Source: an uncultured Flavobacteriales bacterium
GTDB lineage: Bacteria; Bacteroidota; Bacteroidia; Flavobacteriales; CAJXXR01
DNA length: 64,000 nucleotides
Reading direction: 5' to 3'
Assembly (NCBI GenBank): GCA_913063375.1
Contig: CAJXXR010000013.1
Span: 1-64,000 of the forward strand
In this document: positions 16,785 through 25,057 of the stretch, piece after piece
How positions within the stretch are numbered: position 1 is the first letter of the stretch
How the letters are laid out: the number at the start of each line of letters is the position of its first letter
Notes under the pieces: generated by a model
The model's input: the letters and a program-made list of their open reading frames with translations, nothing else
The model's database searches: none
Told to the model about the DNA's origin: nothing
Program-made: the position numbers and the translations under genes

Positions 16785-17423
16785 TTAAAGACTTTCTACA
16801 AGGCACTGGATAGATTTTTGAAATGCAACTCTTTGTTCATCAGTAAAGACTTTATGAACAGATCCGTCTTGTGTTTCTATTTTAATATTTGCTAATGGCA
16901 GTTGACTTAACTTGGCTAATTCTTTTTCTTTCTTGTAAGTCCCCCCGAAATACAACATAAACCTATTGTTACAGTTGTACATGGCATCATTTTCGAATTC
17001 AAGAATATCTCCATTTTCAAATTGTAAAACAATTTTGTTTTCATCCTTTATACATTCTCCTGAACCAAATGGGGAGAAGGTAAAGAGTACTACATTTTTT
17101 AAGCTAGGAATAGAAGAAGTCCCTACATCTATAAGTATCCATTGTGATTCATCCTCTTCTGATAATAACATTACCGTTGGGATGGTTTTGTAATTCATAT
17201 TGGTCCTTTCATCCAGTAAAGTAGTGACATAATCTCCACAGCCTGGTGCGTGACTTTTAATTTCTTTTAAAGAATTTTCTGTTGTGGCAGGGGCATAAAG
17301 CCATGTGCCATCGTCTGCTAGAATTACCCTTTGACCATCTTCTGTTGTTGCATTGATTTGCGCAGATAGATTTGTACAAAGTGTAATGAATAATGCCAAA
17401 AAGAGCTGTTTAATGTATTTCAT
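16785..17423 (-). CDS. Secreted protein of unknown function
   Basis: 212 residues from the ATG at 17421-17423, which gives a good signal peptide (MKYIKQLFLALFITLCTNLSAQ). The longer frame to 17471 would place 16 polar residues before it. The mature N-terminus ATTEDGQRVILADDGTWLYA resembles a short SH3-like strand motif seen in exported Bacteroidota proteins. The rest contains three cysteines (CGDYVT, GECIKDE, YNCNNRF) and no family I recognise. It is the first gene of a three-gene unit. Confidence 0.7.
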   Translation of the reverse strand: MKYIKQLFLALFITLCTNLSAQINATTEDGQRVILADDGTWLYAPATTENSLKEIKSHAPGCGDYVTTLLDERTNMNYKTIPTVMLLSEEDESQWILIDVGTSSIPSLKNVVLFTFSPFGSGECIKDENKIVLQFENGDILEFENDAMYNCNNRFMLYFGGTYKKEKELAKLSQLPLANIKIETQDGSVHKVFTDEQRVAFQKSIQCLVESL

Positions 17424-17627
17424 AGTGGTAGTATAAAATTTTATGGATTCTTCATGTTTTCGATGGTCCAATTACTTATTGGAGAATTGGAATTTGTGTT
17501 GAATAAATGTTGTCAATATCTCTCAAATATAGTTTTTTAATTTAAAGCAATAAAATAGATGAAGCTGCTAATTGGCTTTTGATTTGGTCCTATTTTGGAA
17601 TTATATTATTAGCGTATATTGACTCAA

Positions 17628-17643
17628 ATTGTAAATTTACAAT
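17628..17643. promoter_or_regulatory. 16-bp perfect palindrome upstream of the hydrolase gene
   Basis: ATTGTAAATTTACAAT, 67 bp before the ATG at 17711, in the divergent spacer between two transcription units. It has the form of a dimeric regulator site (TGTAAA-TTTACA core). Its AT content makes chance occurrence plausible. Confidence 0.35.
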
Positions 17644-17710
17644 GCTAAAGAAAGGTAAGGTATATACTATTGATTGACCTATATGCGTTGATTGATTAAA
17701 TTGTATTAAA

Positions 17711-18610
17711 ATGAAACGTGCGTTATTAATCTTTGGGATAATTGGATTATTGTTTTGTCATTTTTATTTGCCCCGAATAATCACGCAAATAGATCATCCA
17801 TTAATATCCATTTTCAGAAAGGAGCGAGGATCTGAAATAAGTTATGAAAAGGATGGGGTGAAGGGGGAGTCTATTTCTTTTAATTCTTTTGATAATACGA
17901 AAATTAGCGGTTTTCTTTGTCATTCAGCATTACCTGAAACAAAGGCAACCGTTCTGCTTCTTCACGGAATACGATCCGATAGAAATTCCTACTTGGCTTT
18001 GTCAAAAGAATTATCCCAATTGGGATATGCAACGGTTGCTATTGATCTTAGAGCGCATGGGAAAAGTGGAGGGACTCATTGCACCTTCGGCGTGAAAGAG
18101 AAAAAAGATATTTCGATGCTTATAGACCTCTTAGAAGAGGTGCACGGGGTAACGAAGGTTGGAGTTTGGGGAAGGTCTTTGGGAGGGGCTGTGGCACTTC
18201 AGGCAATGGCTGTTGATGCTAGAATACAATTTGGGATTGTGGAAAGTTCTTTTTCCAGTTTTAATCAAATATGTCAGGATTATATGGGATATTACTTGGG
18301 AATGAGTAATCGTTTATTCTCAAATTATTTGGTGGCTAGAGCAGGTGCAATTGCTGATTTTGATCCGAAGAAAAGTGACCCCTATACATCCTGTGCTAGT
18401 ATCCAACAACCAATATTAATAGTCCATGGCGATATGGATGAAAGGATTTCATTTCATTATGGTGAATCAAATTATAAAAATTTAGGCAGTGATTATAAGC
18501 GTTTTATCCTTTTGGAAGGGGGGAATCATTCAAATATATGGGAAAAAGGAGGGAATGAATACTTCAATAGTATCTATGACTTTTTGGAAAAAAATGTCCT
18601 AGTGAAATAG
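17711..18610 (+). CDS. Alpha/beta-hydrolase with N-terminal membrane anchor
   Basis: 299 residues. The N-terminal hydrophobic helix (about 3-20) has no good cleavage site, so the enzyme is probably tethered to the inner membrane facing out. The fold signatures are LLLHGIRSDR at 82-91, DLRAHGKSGG at 112-121, nucleophile elbow GVWGRSLGGA with Ser156, HGDMDERIS with Asp243 and GGNHSNIW with His273. It resembles the serine aminopeptidase/monoglyceride-lipase-like group (YqkD-type). It stands alone downstream of a palindromic site. Substrate unknown. Confidence 0.8.
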   Translation: MKRALLIFGIIGLLFCHFYLPRIITQIDHPLISIFRKERGSEISYEKDGVKGESISFNSFDNTKISGFLCHSALPETKATVLLLHGIRSDRNSYLALSKELSQLGYATVAIDLRAHGKSGGTHCTFGVKEKKDISMLIDLLEEVHGVTKVGVWGRSLGGAVALQAMAVDARIQFGIVESSFSSFNQICQDYMGYYLGMSNRLFSNYLVARAGAIADFDPKKSDPYTSCASIQQPILIVHGDMDERISFHYGESNYKNLGSDYKRFILLEGGNHSNIWEKGGNEYFNSIYDFLEKNVLVK

Positions 18611-18679
18611 AATTTGTATAATTTGAGTACTGAGGTATATTTTGTACTTTTACTTTTTAATAATTTTTAATGTATTTCA

Positions 18680-20809
18680 ATGCTTTCTAATAGTCGTTAT
18701 ATGACCATTTTCTCATCTGAAAATTTCAGCCTAAAACAATTAGTTTTTTGCTGTTGTTTTTTTCTTTGTTTTAATCTTGTAGCCCAACCCTTGGATTGGG
18801 TATCCGTAAATACAAATACTACGAGTAGTTATGATTCGGATATCCAAATAGCTACGGATGGATCCTTGTATGCCATAGGGGTATTTGCTGACACCATTGA
18901 CTTGGAGCCAGGAAGTGGTATATCAAATTTCGTCAGCAGTGGTGGAAATGATATGTATATTCAAAAGTTGAATTTCCAAGGTGGATTAATATGGGGAAAA
19001 CAGATAGGGAATAATCAAAATATATATACAGAGAAAATTAGAATAGATGCTAATGGAGATCTCATAATTATAGGGCGTTTTATAGGTACAGTAGATTTTG
19101 ATCCGAATGCTGGAGTTCAAAACTTAACAGGTGATGAACAAGATTTTTATGGATTTATTCTAAAGCTTAACGCTAGTGGTGATTTTATTTGGGTCAAGGA
19201 AATTAGCGGTAGTCAGGATATCGAGCCCTCTTCTTTATATACGGATAATGATAATGCGATCTATACCATTGGAGCATTTAAGGGAACTGCAGATTTTGAT
19301 CCAGATCCCGTGGATGTTTTAAATTTAAGTTCTACAGGTCCTGGGGATCATATGTTTATTCAAAAACTGGATGAAGAAGGTGATTTGGATTGGGTGAAAA
19401 GTATTGGAGGAAATGGAAATACAAGACCTTCGGATATTGTTTTGGATAGTTCAGGCAATATTTATATCACTGGTGATTTTAATCAAACAGTTGATTTTAA
19501 CCCAGAAATTGGAATTAATAATTTCATTCCAATCGTACCAAATACCTATACAACTTTTGTATTGAAGTTGGATTCATTGGGACAATTTACATGGACGAAA
19601 ATCTTGGAAAGTGCTGGAGTAAATGGTGGGAATACCATAAAGGTAGACGACGATAATATTTATATCGGAGGACATTTTAGAGCAGATATGGATTTTGATC
19701 CTGGAACAGGAGTTAGTAGTTTATCCTCTTTCTCAGTTAAAAATGGCTATGTATTAAAGTTGAATCTACAAGGGCATTTTATTTGGGCAGCTGGATTTGA
19801 ATCCTTGGGTTCCGCAAAATGTGAAGTAAAAGATTTAGGAATAGATGATAATGGAAATATTTATGTCCTAGGTGACTTTACTGGCGATGTTGATTTTAAT
19901 CCAAATGCAATTGATGCGGAGGCATTTTTCTATTCTTCATTTGGTAGCTATGATATTTTTATTGAAAAGCTAAGTCCTAATGGGGAGTATATCTGGATGA
20001 AACAAATGGGGGGACCAACAACGGATAAAACTTATGCTATTCAAATTGATCCTTCAAATAACATCTTTACTACTGGAATTTTTTCAAATACGCTTGATTT
20101 TGATTTAGGATCTGGAGTTTTAAACCATACTGCGAATGGGATCTATGATACCTATATTCATAAAATGAGTCAATGTGAATTTGAGGAAAATATAAGTCCC
20201 GTTGCATGTCTAAGGTACGAATCTCCAAGTGGTCATGAGGTATGGAGAGAAAGCGGGGTTTATAGTGATGTTGTTGCTGACACCAATTTTGAAGGTTGTT
20301 ATATTGTGTATTCCATAGATCTTACTGTAAAACATGTAAATACAGGAATTCAAAGGGTAGGAGATACTTTTATTGCTGATGCTGATAATGCTATCTACCA
20401 ATGGTATCATTGCGAATTCAATTTATTAGCCATGCCTGGAGCAACTAACCAAAGCTTTAATGTTCCGCAGAATGATCCCTATTTGGTAATAGTTACCGAA
20501 AATGGATGTACAGATACTTCTGACTGTGTTTGGGTGGATAATTTGGCACTTCTTGACTTAAACCAGGACAACCAACCAATTGTTTATTACAATGCTGAAG
20601 TAAATTTTATAGGCCTCGAGCATGATTTGGGATTGGAAGGAATTATCTCCCTTAGAGATCTTTATGGACGGATATTGCAATCCTATACCTTAAGAAACCA
20701 ACAGAATCAATTTTTGATGGATGTATCGGCTTACCCGAAAGGAATATATTTGATTGATTACCTGAAAAAGGGTGGTTCTTCCTTGGTTAAAAAGATTATA
20801 ATCCAATAA
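18680..20809 (+). CDS. T9SS-secreted seven-repeat beta-propeller protein (SBBP-type)
   Basis: 709 residues. Signal peptide near the N-terminus (hydrophobic LVFCCCFFLCFNLVAQ at about 21-36). Seven repeats of about 66 residues follow, each with a D-F-D/N-P-x-x-G/D strand turn and a G-x-Y/I-I-x-G/K-x-F block, as in SBBP-type propellers; seven units fit a seven-bladed propeller. The C-terminal about 75 residues (GLEHDLGLEGIISLRDLYG ... SLVKKIIIQ) form a T9SS sorting domain. The product is expected to be exported by T9SS and attached or released at the surface. An alternative start is Met8. Function beyond a structural or binding role cannot be told. Confidence 0.85.
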   Translation: MLSNSRYMTIFSSENFSLKQLVFCCCFFLCFNLVAQPLDWVSVNTNTTSSYDSDIQIATDGSLYAIGVFADTIDLEPGSGISNFVSSGGNDMYIQKLNFQGGLIWGKQIGNNQNIYTEKIRIDANGDLIIIGRFIGTVDFDPNAGVQNLTGDEQDFYGFILKLNASGDFIWVKEISGSQDIEPSSLYTDNDNAIYTIGAFKGTADFDPDPVDVLNLSSTGPGDHMFIQKLDEEGDLDWVKSIGGNGNTRPSDIVLDSSGNIYITGDFNQTVDFNPEIGINNFIPIVPNTYTTFVLKLDSLGQFTWTKILESAGVNGGNTIKVDDDNIYIGGHFRADMDFDPGTGVSSLSSFSVKNGYVLKLNLQGHFIWAAGFESLGSAKCEVKDLGIDDNGNIYVLGDFTGDVDFNPNAIDAEAFFYSSFGSYDIFIEKLSPNGEYIWMKQMGGPTTDKTYAIQIDPSNNIFTTGIFSNTLDFDLGSGVLNHTANGIYDTYIHKMSQCEFEENISPVACLRYESPSGHEVWRESGVYSDVVADTNFEGCYIVYSIDLTVKHVNTGIQRVGDTFIADADNAIYQWYHCEFNLLAMPGATNQSFNVPQNDPYLVIVTENGCTDTSDCVWVDNLALLDLNQDNQPIVYYNAEVNFIGLEHDLGLEGIISLRDLYGRILQSYTLRNQQNQFLMDVSAYPKGIYLIDYLKKGGSSLVKKIIIQ
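18890..20130 (+). repeat. Seven tandem coding repeats of about 200 bp
   Basis: Coding repeats with the turn motif near 18890, 19088, 19286, 19488, 19685, 19888 and 20092. Spacing is 197-204 nt. The repeats are diverged in DNA sequence but well kept in protein (for example VDFDPNAG, ADFDPDPV, VDFNPEIG, MDFDPGTG). Confidence 0.8.
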
Positions 20810-20855
20810 TTTTGTTCTTTCCAATTAGCGATCAACTTTCTTACTTATTTAGTGA

Positions 20856-21428
20856 ATGATAGACACGGGTGTATTTGATAAAACCTTTGAAAAGGAAAAT
20901 TTCTCAGGAAAGGTTTTAACAGAAAGGAATTACGACAATTGTACATTCATTGAATGTAATTTTCTAAAGGCAGAATTTTCCAATATTACTTTTGTTGACT
21001 GCAGGTTTGTGGCTTGTGATATAAGTCTGTCGAAGCTATTTAATACGGGAATGAAAACGGTAAGCTTTGATGCGTGTAAAATGATAGGACTTACTTTTTC
21101 AGATTGTTCTGACTTCCTGTTTGCATGTGATTTTAAGGATTGTCAAATGGATATGTGTTCCTTTATTGAAATGCCCTTGAAATCTTCTAGTTTTAAAGGA
21201 ACATCTTTAAGAGAGGTTGATTTTTCTGATGCAGATCTTAGCAAGGTGGTTTTTTCTTCCTGTAATTTAGATCGTGCTATTTTTCAGAACACACGATTAG
21301 AGAAGACCGATTTCAGAACGGCCTTAAATTATGCTATAGATCCTGAATTAAACAAAATGTCTGGAGCCCGATTTTCTACCGATGGTTTGGTGGGCCTTTT
21401 AACCAAATATAAAATCAAAATTGATTAG
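20856..21428 (+). CDS. Pentapeptide-repeat protein (Qnr/McbG-like)
   Basis: 190 residues, mostly A(D/N)LxF-type pentapeptides forming a right-handed quadrilateral beta-helix: NCTFIECNFLKAEFSNITF, FDACKMIGLTFSDC, SLREVDFSDADLSKVVF and others. The C-terminal cap LNYAIDPELNKMSGARFS followed by GLLTKYKI resembles the end of Qnr/McbG-type proteins that bind DNA gyrase as DNA mimics. This is a family resemblance; gyrase protection is not shown by sequence alone, and most chromosomal homologues have no known target. It stands between two unrelated plus-strand genes. Confidence 0.8.
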   Translation: MIDTGVFDKTFEKENFSGKVLTERNYDNCTFIECNFLKAEFSNITFVDCRFVACDISLSKLFNTGMKTVSFDACKMIGLTFSDCSDFLFACDFKDCQMDMCSFIEMPLKSSSFKGTSLREVDFSDADLSKVVFSSCNLDRAIFQNTRLEKTDFRTALNYAIDPELNKMSGARFSTDGLVGLLTKYKIKID

Positions 21429-21469
21429 TGAGCTCATTACACTAGTCAAAAAAACACCAATAAATACCA

Positions 21470-22639
21470 TTGAATATCCTACAAAAGATAAGTTGGCTTT
21501 GTTGTATTATTCTTCCAATGGCATGTGGCTATAAAGCGCAATTGAAAAAAGGAAGATTCCTTTCACATGCAAAGATTGTAAAGGTACCCTTTCAGCTGAA
21601 TGCAAATATGTTGTTTGTGGATGTACTAATAAATGGAAGCCCTAAAAGGTTTATTTTGGATAGTGGAGCCCCAAATGTCATAGATCAGCATATTCAAGAT
21701 GAGTTGAACTTCAAAGTAGTTTATGACACCGGGTTTAAAGATGCATTGAATAGGTCTAGGAATTTGGAAATGGTGAAGGTGGATTCGCTGAAGTTTGGTG
21801 AAGTGACCATTCTAAATTCGGTGGCTGCGGTAGCTGATTTTAGTAAGTTCACATGTTTGAATATTGACGGTATAATAGGGACCAATATCATGTCTCATTT
21901 TGATTGGGAAATTGATTATACTAACGAGATAGCAACACTTTTCAAAGGAGGAATTCCTACAGATAGCCTTCAAGAGTACGGTAAAGAAATTCCTTTTACC
22001 ATGAATGCCCAAAAGAGTCCCTTTATTGACCTAAAAGTTGGCAAAACAACCTTTCATAAGGTGGAGATAGATTTAGGTTCTAATGGAGGTATAGGTATCA
22101 ATAAATGGAAAAGTTTTGAACCAGATAATTTTACTGATCATACATGGGTATATGGAGAAACTTCCATCGGGATCCATGGACCTATAACAGATACTACCAG
22201 ACTTGTTAGGATTGAGGATGCCTTTTTAGGTGAATATGCTATCGAGGATACTAAAATGACGGTTAAGCCTACATCTACTAGTAAAATTGGAAACAGATTT
22301 TTTAAAAATTTCGATCTAATATTATCTTGGTCACGTGAAGCTATGTATTTAAAAGCAAACAGGGCGTTATCGACTAATTTGAACAAGGATAATGTCTATT
22401 TAGGATGGAAGGAAGATGGACTTTATATAAAGGGGTTTACAGCGGAAAGTGCCCTACGAGAATTTGGGATTGAAATAGGCGATAAAGTATTGAAAGTAGC
22501 TGATATTAATACTACTCATATAGCAATGGCTAAATTCTGCTCATTAAAAGAGGGGTGGAATGGAAATGTTAAACTACTCGTTGAAAAAGTTAATAGCCAA
22601 GAAATTATAGAACTTGTGGTAAATATCGTTCATAATTAA
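21470..22639 (+). CDS. Retropepsin-like aspartyl protease lipoprotein with C-terminal PDZ
   Basis: 389 residues. The start must be TTG at 21470: the frame closes at a TAA at 21461-21463 and no ATG comes before Met17. The TTG start gives a lipoprotein signal (hydrophobic 7-16, lipobox PMAC with Cys19), whereas an ATG at Met17 would destroy it. The protease part has FILDSGAPN (Asp64-Ser65-Gly66), a second IDLGSNGG motif (Asp201) and NIDGIIGTNIM between them, as in single-chain aspartyl proteases of Bacteroidota. Residues about 310-388 look like a PDZ domain (FGIEIGDKVLKVADI). It would be anchored in the envelope. Substrate unknown. Confidence 0.75.
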   Translation: MNILQKISWLCCIILPMACGYKAQLKKGRFLSHAKIVKVPFQLNANMLFVDVLINGSPKRFILDSGAPNVIDQHIQDELNFKVVYDTGFKDALNRSRNLEMVKVDSLKFGEVTILNSVAAVADFSKFTCLNIDGIIGTNIMSHFDWEIDYTNEIATLFKGGIPTDSLQEYGKEIPFTMNAQKSPFIDLKVGKTTFHKVEIDLGSNGGIGINKWKSFEPDNFTDHTWVYGETSIGIHGPITDTTRLVRIEDAFLGEYAIEDTKMTVKPTSTSKIGNRFFKNFDLILSWSREAMYLKANRALSTNLNKDNVYLGWKEDGLYIKGFTAESALREFGIEIGDKVLKVADINTTHIAMAKFCSLKEGWNGNVKLLVEKVNSQEIIELVVNIVHN

Positions 22640-22671
22640 TAAGACCTAAGTAAATTACAAGGTTCAAACTT

Positions 22672-23013
22672 CTAAAACCTTGCTATTCTCCTCTTAAACT
22701 GAAACATTATTAGAACTAGAATAAAAACGGCAATGCTACCATACGATAGCAACAGTAGTTCATTGGAATAAATCCAATGTTGAAGATTAAATAAGGATGC
22801 AATTAGCATTAGAAATGCAGCAATACCGCCTAATAGATATACCGATTGTCTTTTGAGTTGAAATAATAGCAATAAGGGGATAAACAAAAGGCCACTTATT
22901 ACTGATGCAATTAGTAATTCATTTGCACCAGTCCAGTGCTGGGCCTTAAATAAGGCAGAAATTAAAATTAAAAAGGCAGACATTCCTCCTAATAAATAAA
23001 CCGATTTTCGCAT
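22672..23013 (-). CDS. GldL-like membrane protein made of two tandem copies of one unit
   Basis: 113 residues built of two repeats of about 55: unit 1 (1-54) and unit 2 (55-113) share SVYLLGG-x-x-AFL-x-LI-x-x-LF-x-x-QHW-x-x-x-NELLL and end in FQ-K-R. Each unit has two membrane helices, so the protein has four. The helix-HW-helix pattern (ALFKAQHWTGANELLI) resembles the N-terminal helix pair of GldL, the inner-membrane motor protein of gliding and T9SS (GALFK-x-x-HWP-G). The large cytoplasmic GldL domain is missing. Function unknown; a single-gene transcript. Confidence 0.65.
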   Translation of the reverse strand: MRKSVYLLGGMSAFLILISALFKAQHWTGANELLIASVISGLLFIPLLLLFQLKRQSVYLLGGIAAFLMLIASLFNLQHWIYSNELLLLSYGSIAVFILVLIMFQFKRRIARF

Positions 23014-23219
23014 GACTGTTCGATTAGTTAAAATGTTTATCTATAACATCCATTAATATACAAATTAATCTAATCACTTTTTATGTTTGTTATTATTTAT
23101 AGGTGATTTATTTATTAATAATTTGTATTTCACCTCCTTGAGGTACTGTAACTAGGGAATTTTAAGATGTTTATGTAGGTTTTGTTGGGATTCAATAACC
23201 GATGAATCAGCTAATCTTG

Positions 23220-24218
23220 TTATTTCATAAATAAAAGGTAGTTTTTCGCAACGGTTGATTCTGCTATTTTGCCATAAATGAAAAAACTTTTTTCATTTTC
23301 ATGACGAACAGATTTATTAGGTTCAAACCATTTCCAAATAAACCCACCAGCAATCCACTTTTCATTCCAAAAGGTATTGAACTTAGCTTGAAGTGCATCA
23401 GATTGACAGCTTTCACAATAGGCTTCTTTAGTTACACTTTCCCAAGGGTTTTGGGTAGTGAATTCGGTTGTTCTGTATCCGTATTCGGTAAATAGTACTG
23501 GAATATTGAATTTATAATGTGTGGTGTAGATCTCCTTTTTCCATTTTCCCCAGCTTAATTCTAATTCAGAAATACTGGGTGTAGCCTCTGTTGAAATAGG
23601 AAAGTACGCATCTATACCAATATAATCTAGTTGTTTCCAAAATGGAACACGGCTATACTCATCCCAGTTTGCAGCATAGGTTATTTCTCCTGAATAAATT
23701 GAGCGAATACCAGAGATTAAACCTTCCCAAAATTTTGGATCACGGGTTATAGCAGCTTCTTGTTCTGTTCCAATACAGAAAATTTCCACATTATGTTTTT
23801 CTGCTAACTGAGCAAAATTTAAAATATAATGAGTGTAATCAGCTTGCCAGTTTTTCCAATTTGGCTCCTTCATTTGTAGTTTTCCACAAAATGAATGATC
23901 AGACAGCCATATGTGAGGTTTTAACATCACTTTTAAGCCCTTGCTTTTGGCCAATTTAATTGCCTTCTCAGTCCCGGTGATTGATTCACCTTCCCATTGC
24001 CATTTTGTTCTATGGTGTATGTTTCCAGTTTCAACATCACAATAAGCATAGGGGACCCAGGATATCCATTCAGAATTTATTTGTTTTAGTTGATCAAATC
24101 CATCCTCTGCAATTGCGCTTTTTTCAGCAACAAAATTGACACCGGTAATTTTTTGAGCATGGCTGAGACTAATTTGTGTCAGAAAACTTATTAGAAAGAG
24201 AAATCTAAGGTGTGACAT
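23220..24218 (-). CDS. Secreted glycoside hydrolase, GH113-like
   Basis: 332 residues with signal peptide (MSHLRFLFLISFLTQISLSHA). The TIM-barrel motifs match the GH113 mannanase-like family as I know it: VMLKPHIWLSD at 97-107, IFCIGTEQE with Glu152 as likely acid/base, DYIGIDAYFP at 198-207 and VLFTEYGYRT with Glu245 as likely nucleophile. Both catalytic carboxylates sit at the expected barrel strands 4 and 7. It has no T9SS tail, so it is probably periplasmic. Natural substrate could be a beta-mannan or another glycan. Monocistronic by position. Confidence 0.75.
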   Translation of the reverse strand: MSHLRFLFLISFLTQISLSHAQKITGVNFVAEKSAIAEDGFDQLKQINSEWISWVPYAYCDVETGNIHHRTKWQWEGESITGTEKAIKLAKSKGLKVMLKPHIWLSDHSFCGKLQMKEPNWKNWQADYTHYILNFAQLAEKHNVEIFCIGTEQEAAITRDPKFWEGLISGIRSIYSGEITYAANWDEYSRVPFWKQLDYIGIDAYFPISTEATPSISELELSWGKWKKEIYTTHYKFNIPVLFTEYGYRTTEFTTQNPWESVTKEAYCESCQSDALQAKFNTFWNEKWIAGGFIWKWFEPNKSVRHENEKSFFIYGKIAESTVAKNYLLFMK

Positions 24219-24450
24219 GGTGAATAGCGGCTTTTATTAATGGTAAAAATTATGCATTAATTTTCAATTTCAATTGTTTCATTTTGAATAATTCTGATAA
24301 TCTGTTCATTAAAATCAATAATTGATGTTGTCCTATGTTAATTATAAGTATTTGTTGTAATTATTTTATAAATATTGAATAAATTCGCAAGCGAAATTAG
24401 TAATGTTTTTTATTCATATAAATTGAAAACATTCATAAAATTCATCAAAA

Positions 24451-25047
24451 TTGAAGCTTAAAAGTACTGTAATAATCCTTTTGTTATCCTTCTTTTTCTT
24501 TGTTACGAAAGAGGTTCGTGCTCAGTTAGATTCGGTAAATAATGCTTATTATTTTGACGATGATGAAGGATATTTGAAAAATATCCTGAAGCTGAATCTT
24601 ACCGGTCCATTGGTAGGTGATATTAGTGTTCATTTTGAAAGGAAAATAACTGATTTTTTTACCGTTGAGATTGGGACAGGCCTTGTGATTCCAAATGGCG
24701 CATTACTTAGAAATTACAAACCTTTTGAAAAGGAGGTTGAGAATGGCTATAGTCTTTCTTTGGCTACTCGTTTCTATTTGAGAAACGATGCTCCCGAGGG
24801 GTTATTTTACGGATTGATGGCCATAGAGCGAAATTACACCTCTCAAGAGATGGACATTAAATGGTCTCAATTTGAATTTATTGTAGGTGGTCAATTTGAA
24901 ATAAGAAATAGACTAATATTGGATTGTTTTTTTGGAATGGGTGCAGAATTTGCACAAGCCACTGGAACTGATATTAGTGATGATTTAGATACAGAAGCTT
25001 CTAATCCTGTACTTAGATTTGCTGTTAACCTTGGATATATTCTTTAA
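24451..25047 (+). CDS. Secreted protein, probable small outer-membrane beta-barrel
   Basis: 198 residues. TTG at 24451 is the only usable start: an in-frame TAA lies at 24436-24438 and the next Met is past residue 120. It gives a good signal peptide (KLKSTVIILLLSFFFFVTKEVRA). The mature part alternates polar and apolar residues in strands (GDISVHFERK, FTVEIGTGLVI, YSLSLATRFYLR, FEFIVGGQFEI, LDCFFGMGAEFA) and ends VLRFAVNLGYIL, like a beta-barrel closing strand. Related to small Bacteroidota barrel proteins of the DUF3575 type, but not assigned with certainty. It precedes 25058-26713 by 10 bp. Confidence 0.65.
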   Translation: MKLKSTVIILLLSFFFFVTKEVRAQLDSVNNAYYFDDDEGYLKNILKLNLTGPLVGDISVHFERKITDFFTVEIGTGLVIPNGALLRNYKPFEKEVENGYSLSLATRFYLRNDAPEGLFYGLMAIERNYTSQEMDIKWSQFEFIVGGQFEIRNRLILDCFFGMGAEFAQATGTDISDDLDTEASNPVLRFAVNLGYIL

Positions 25048-25057
25048 TACATACATT

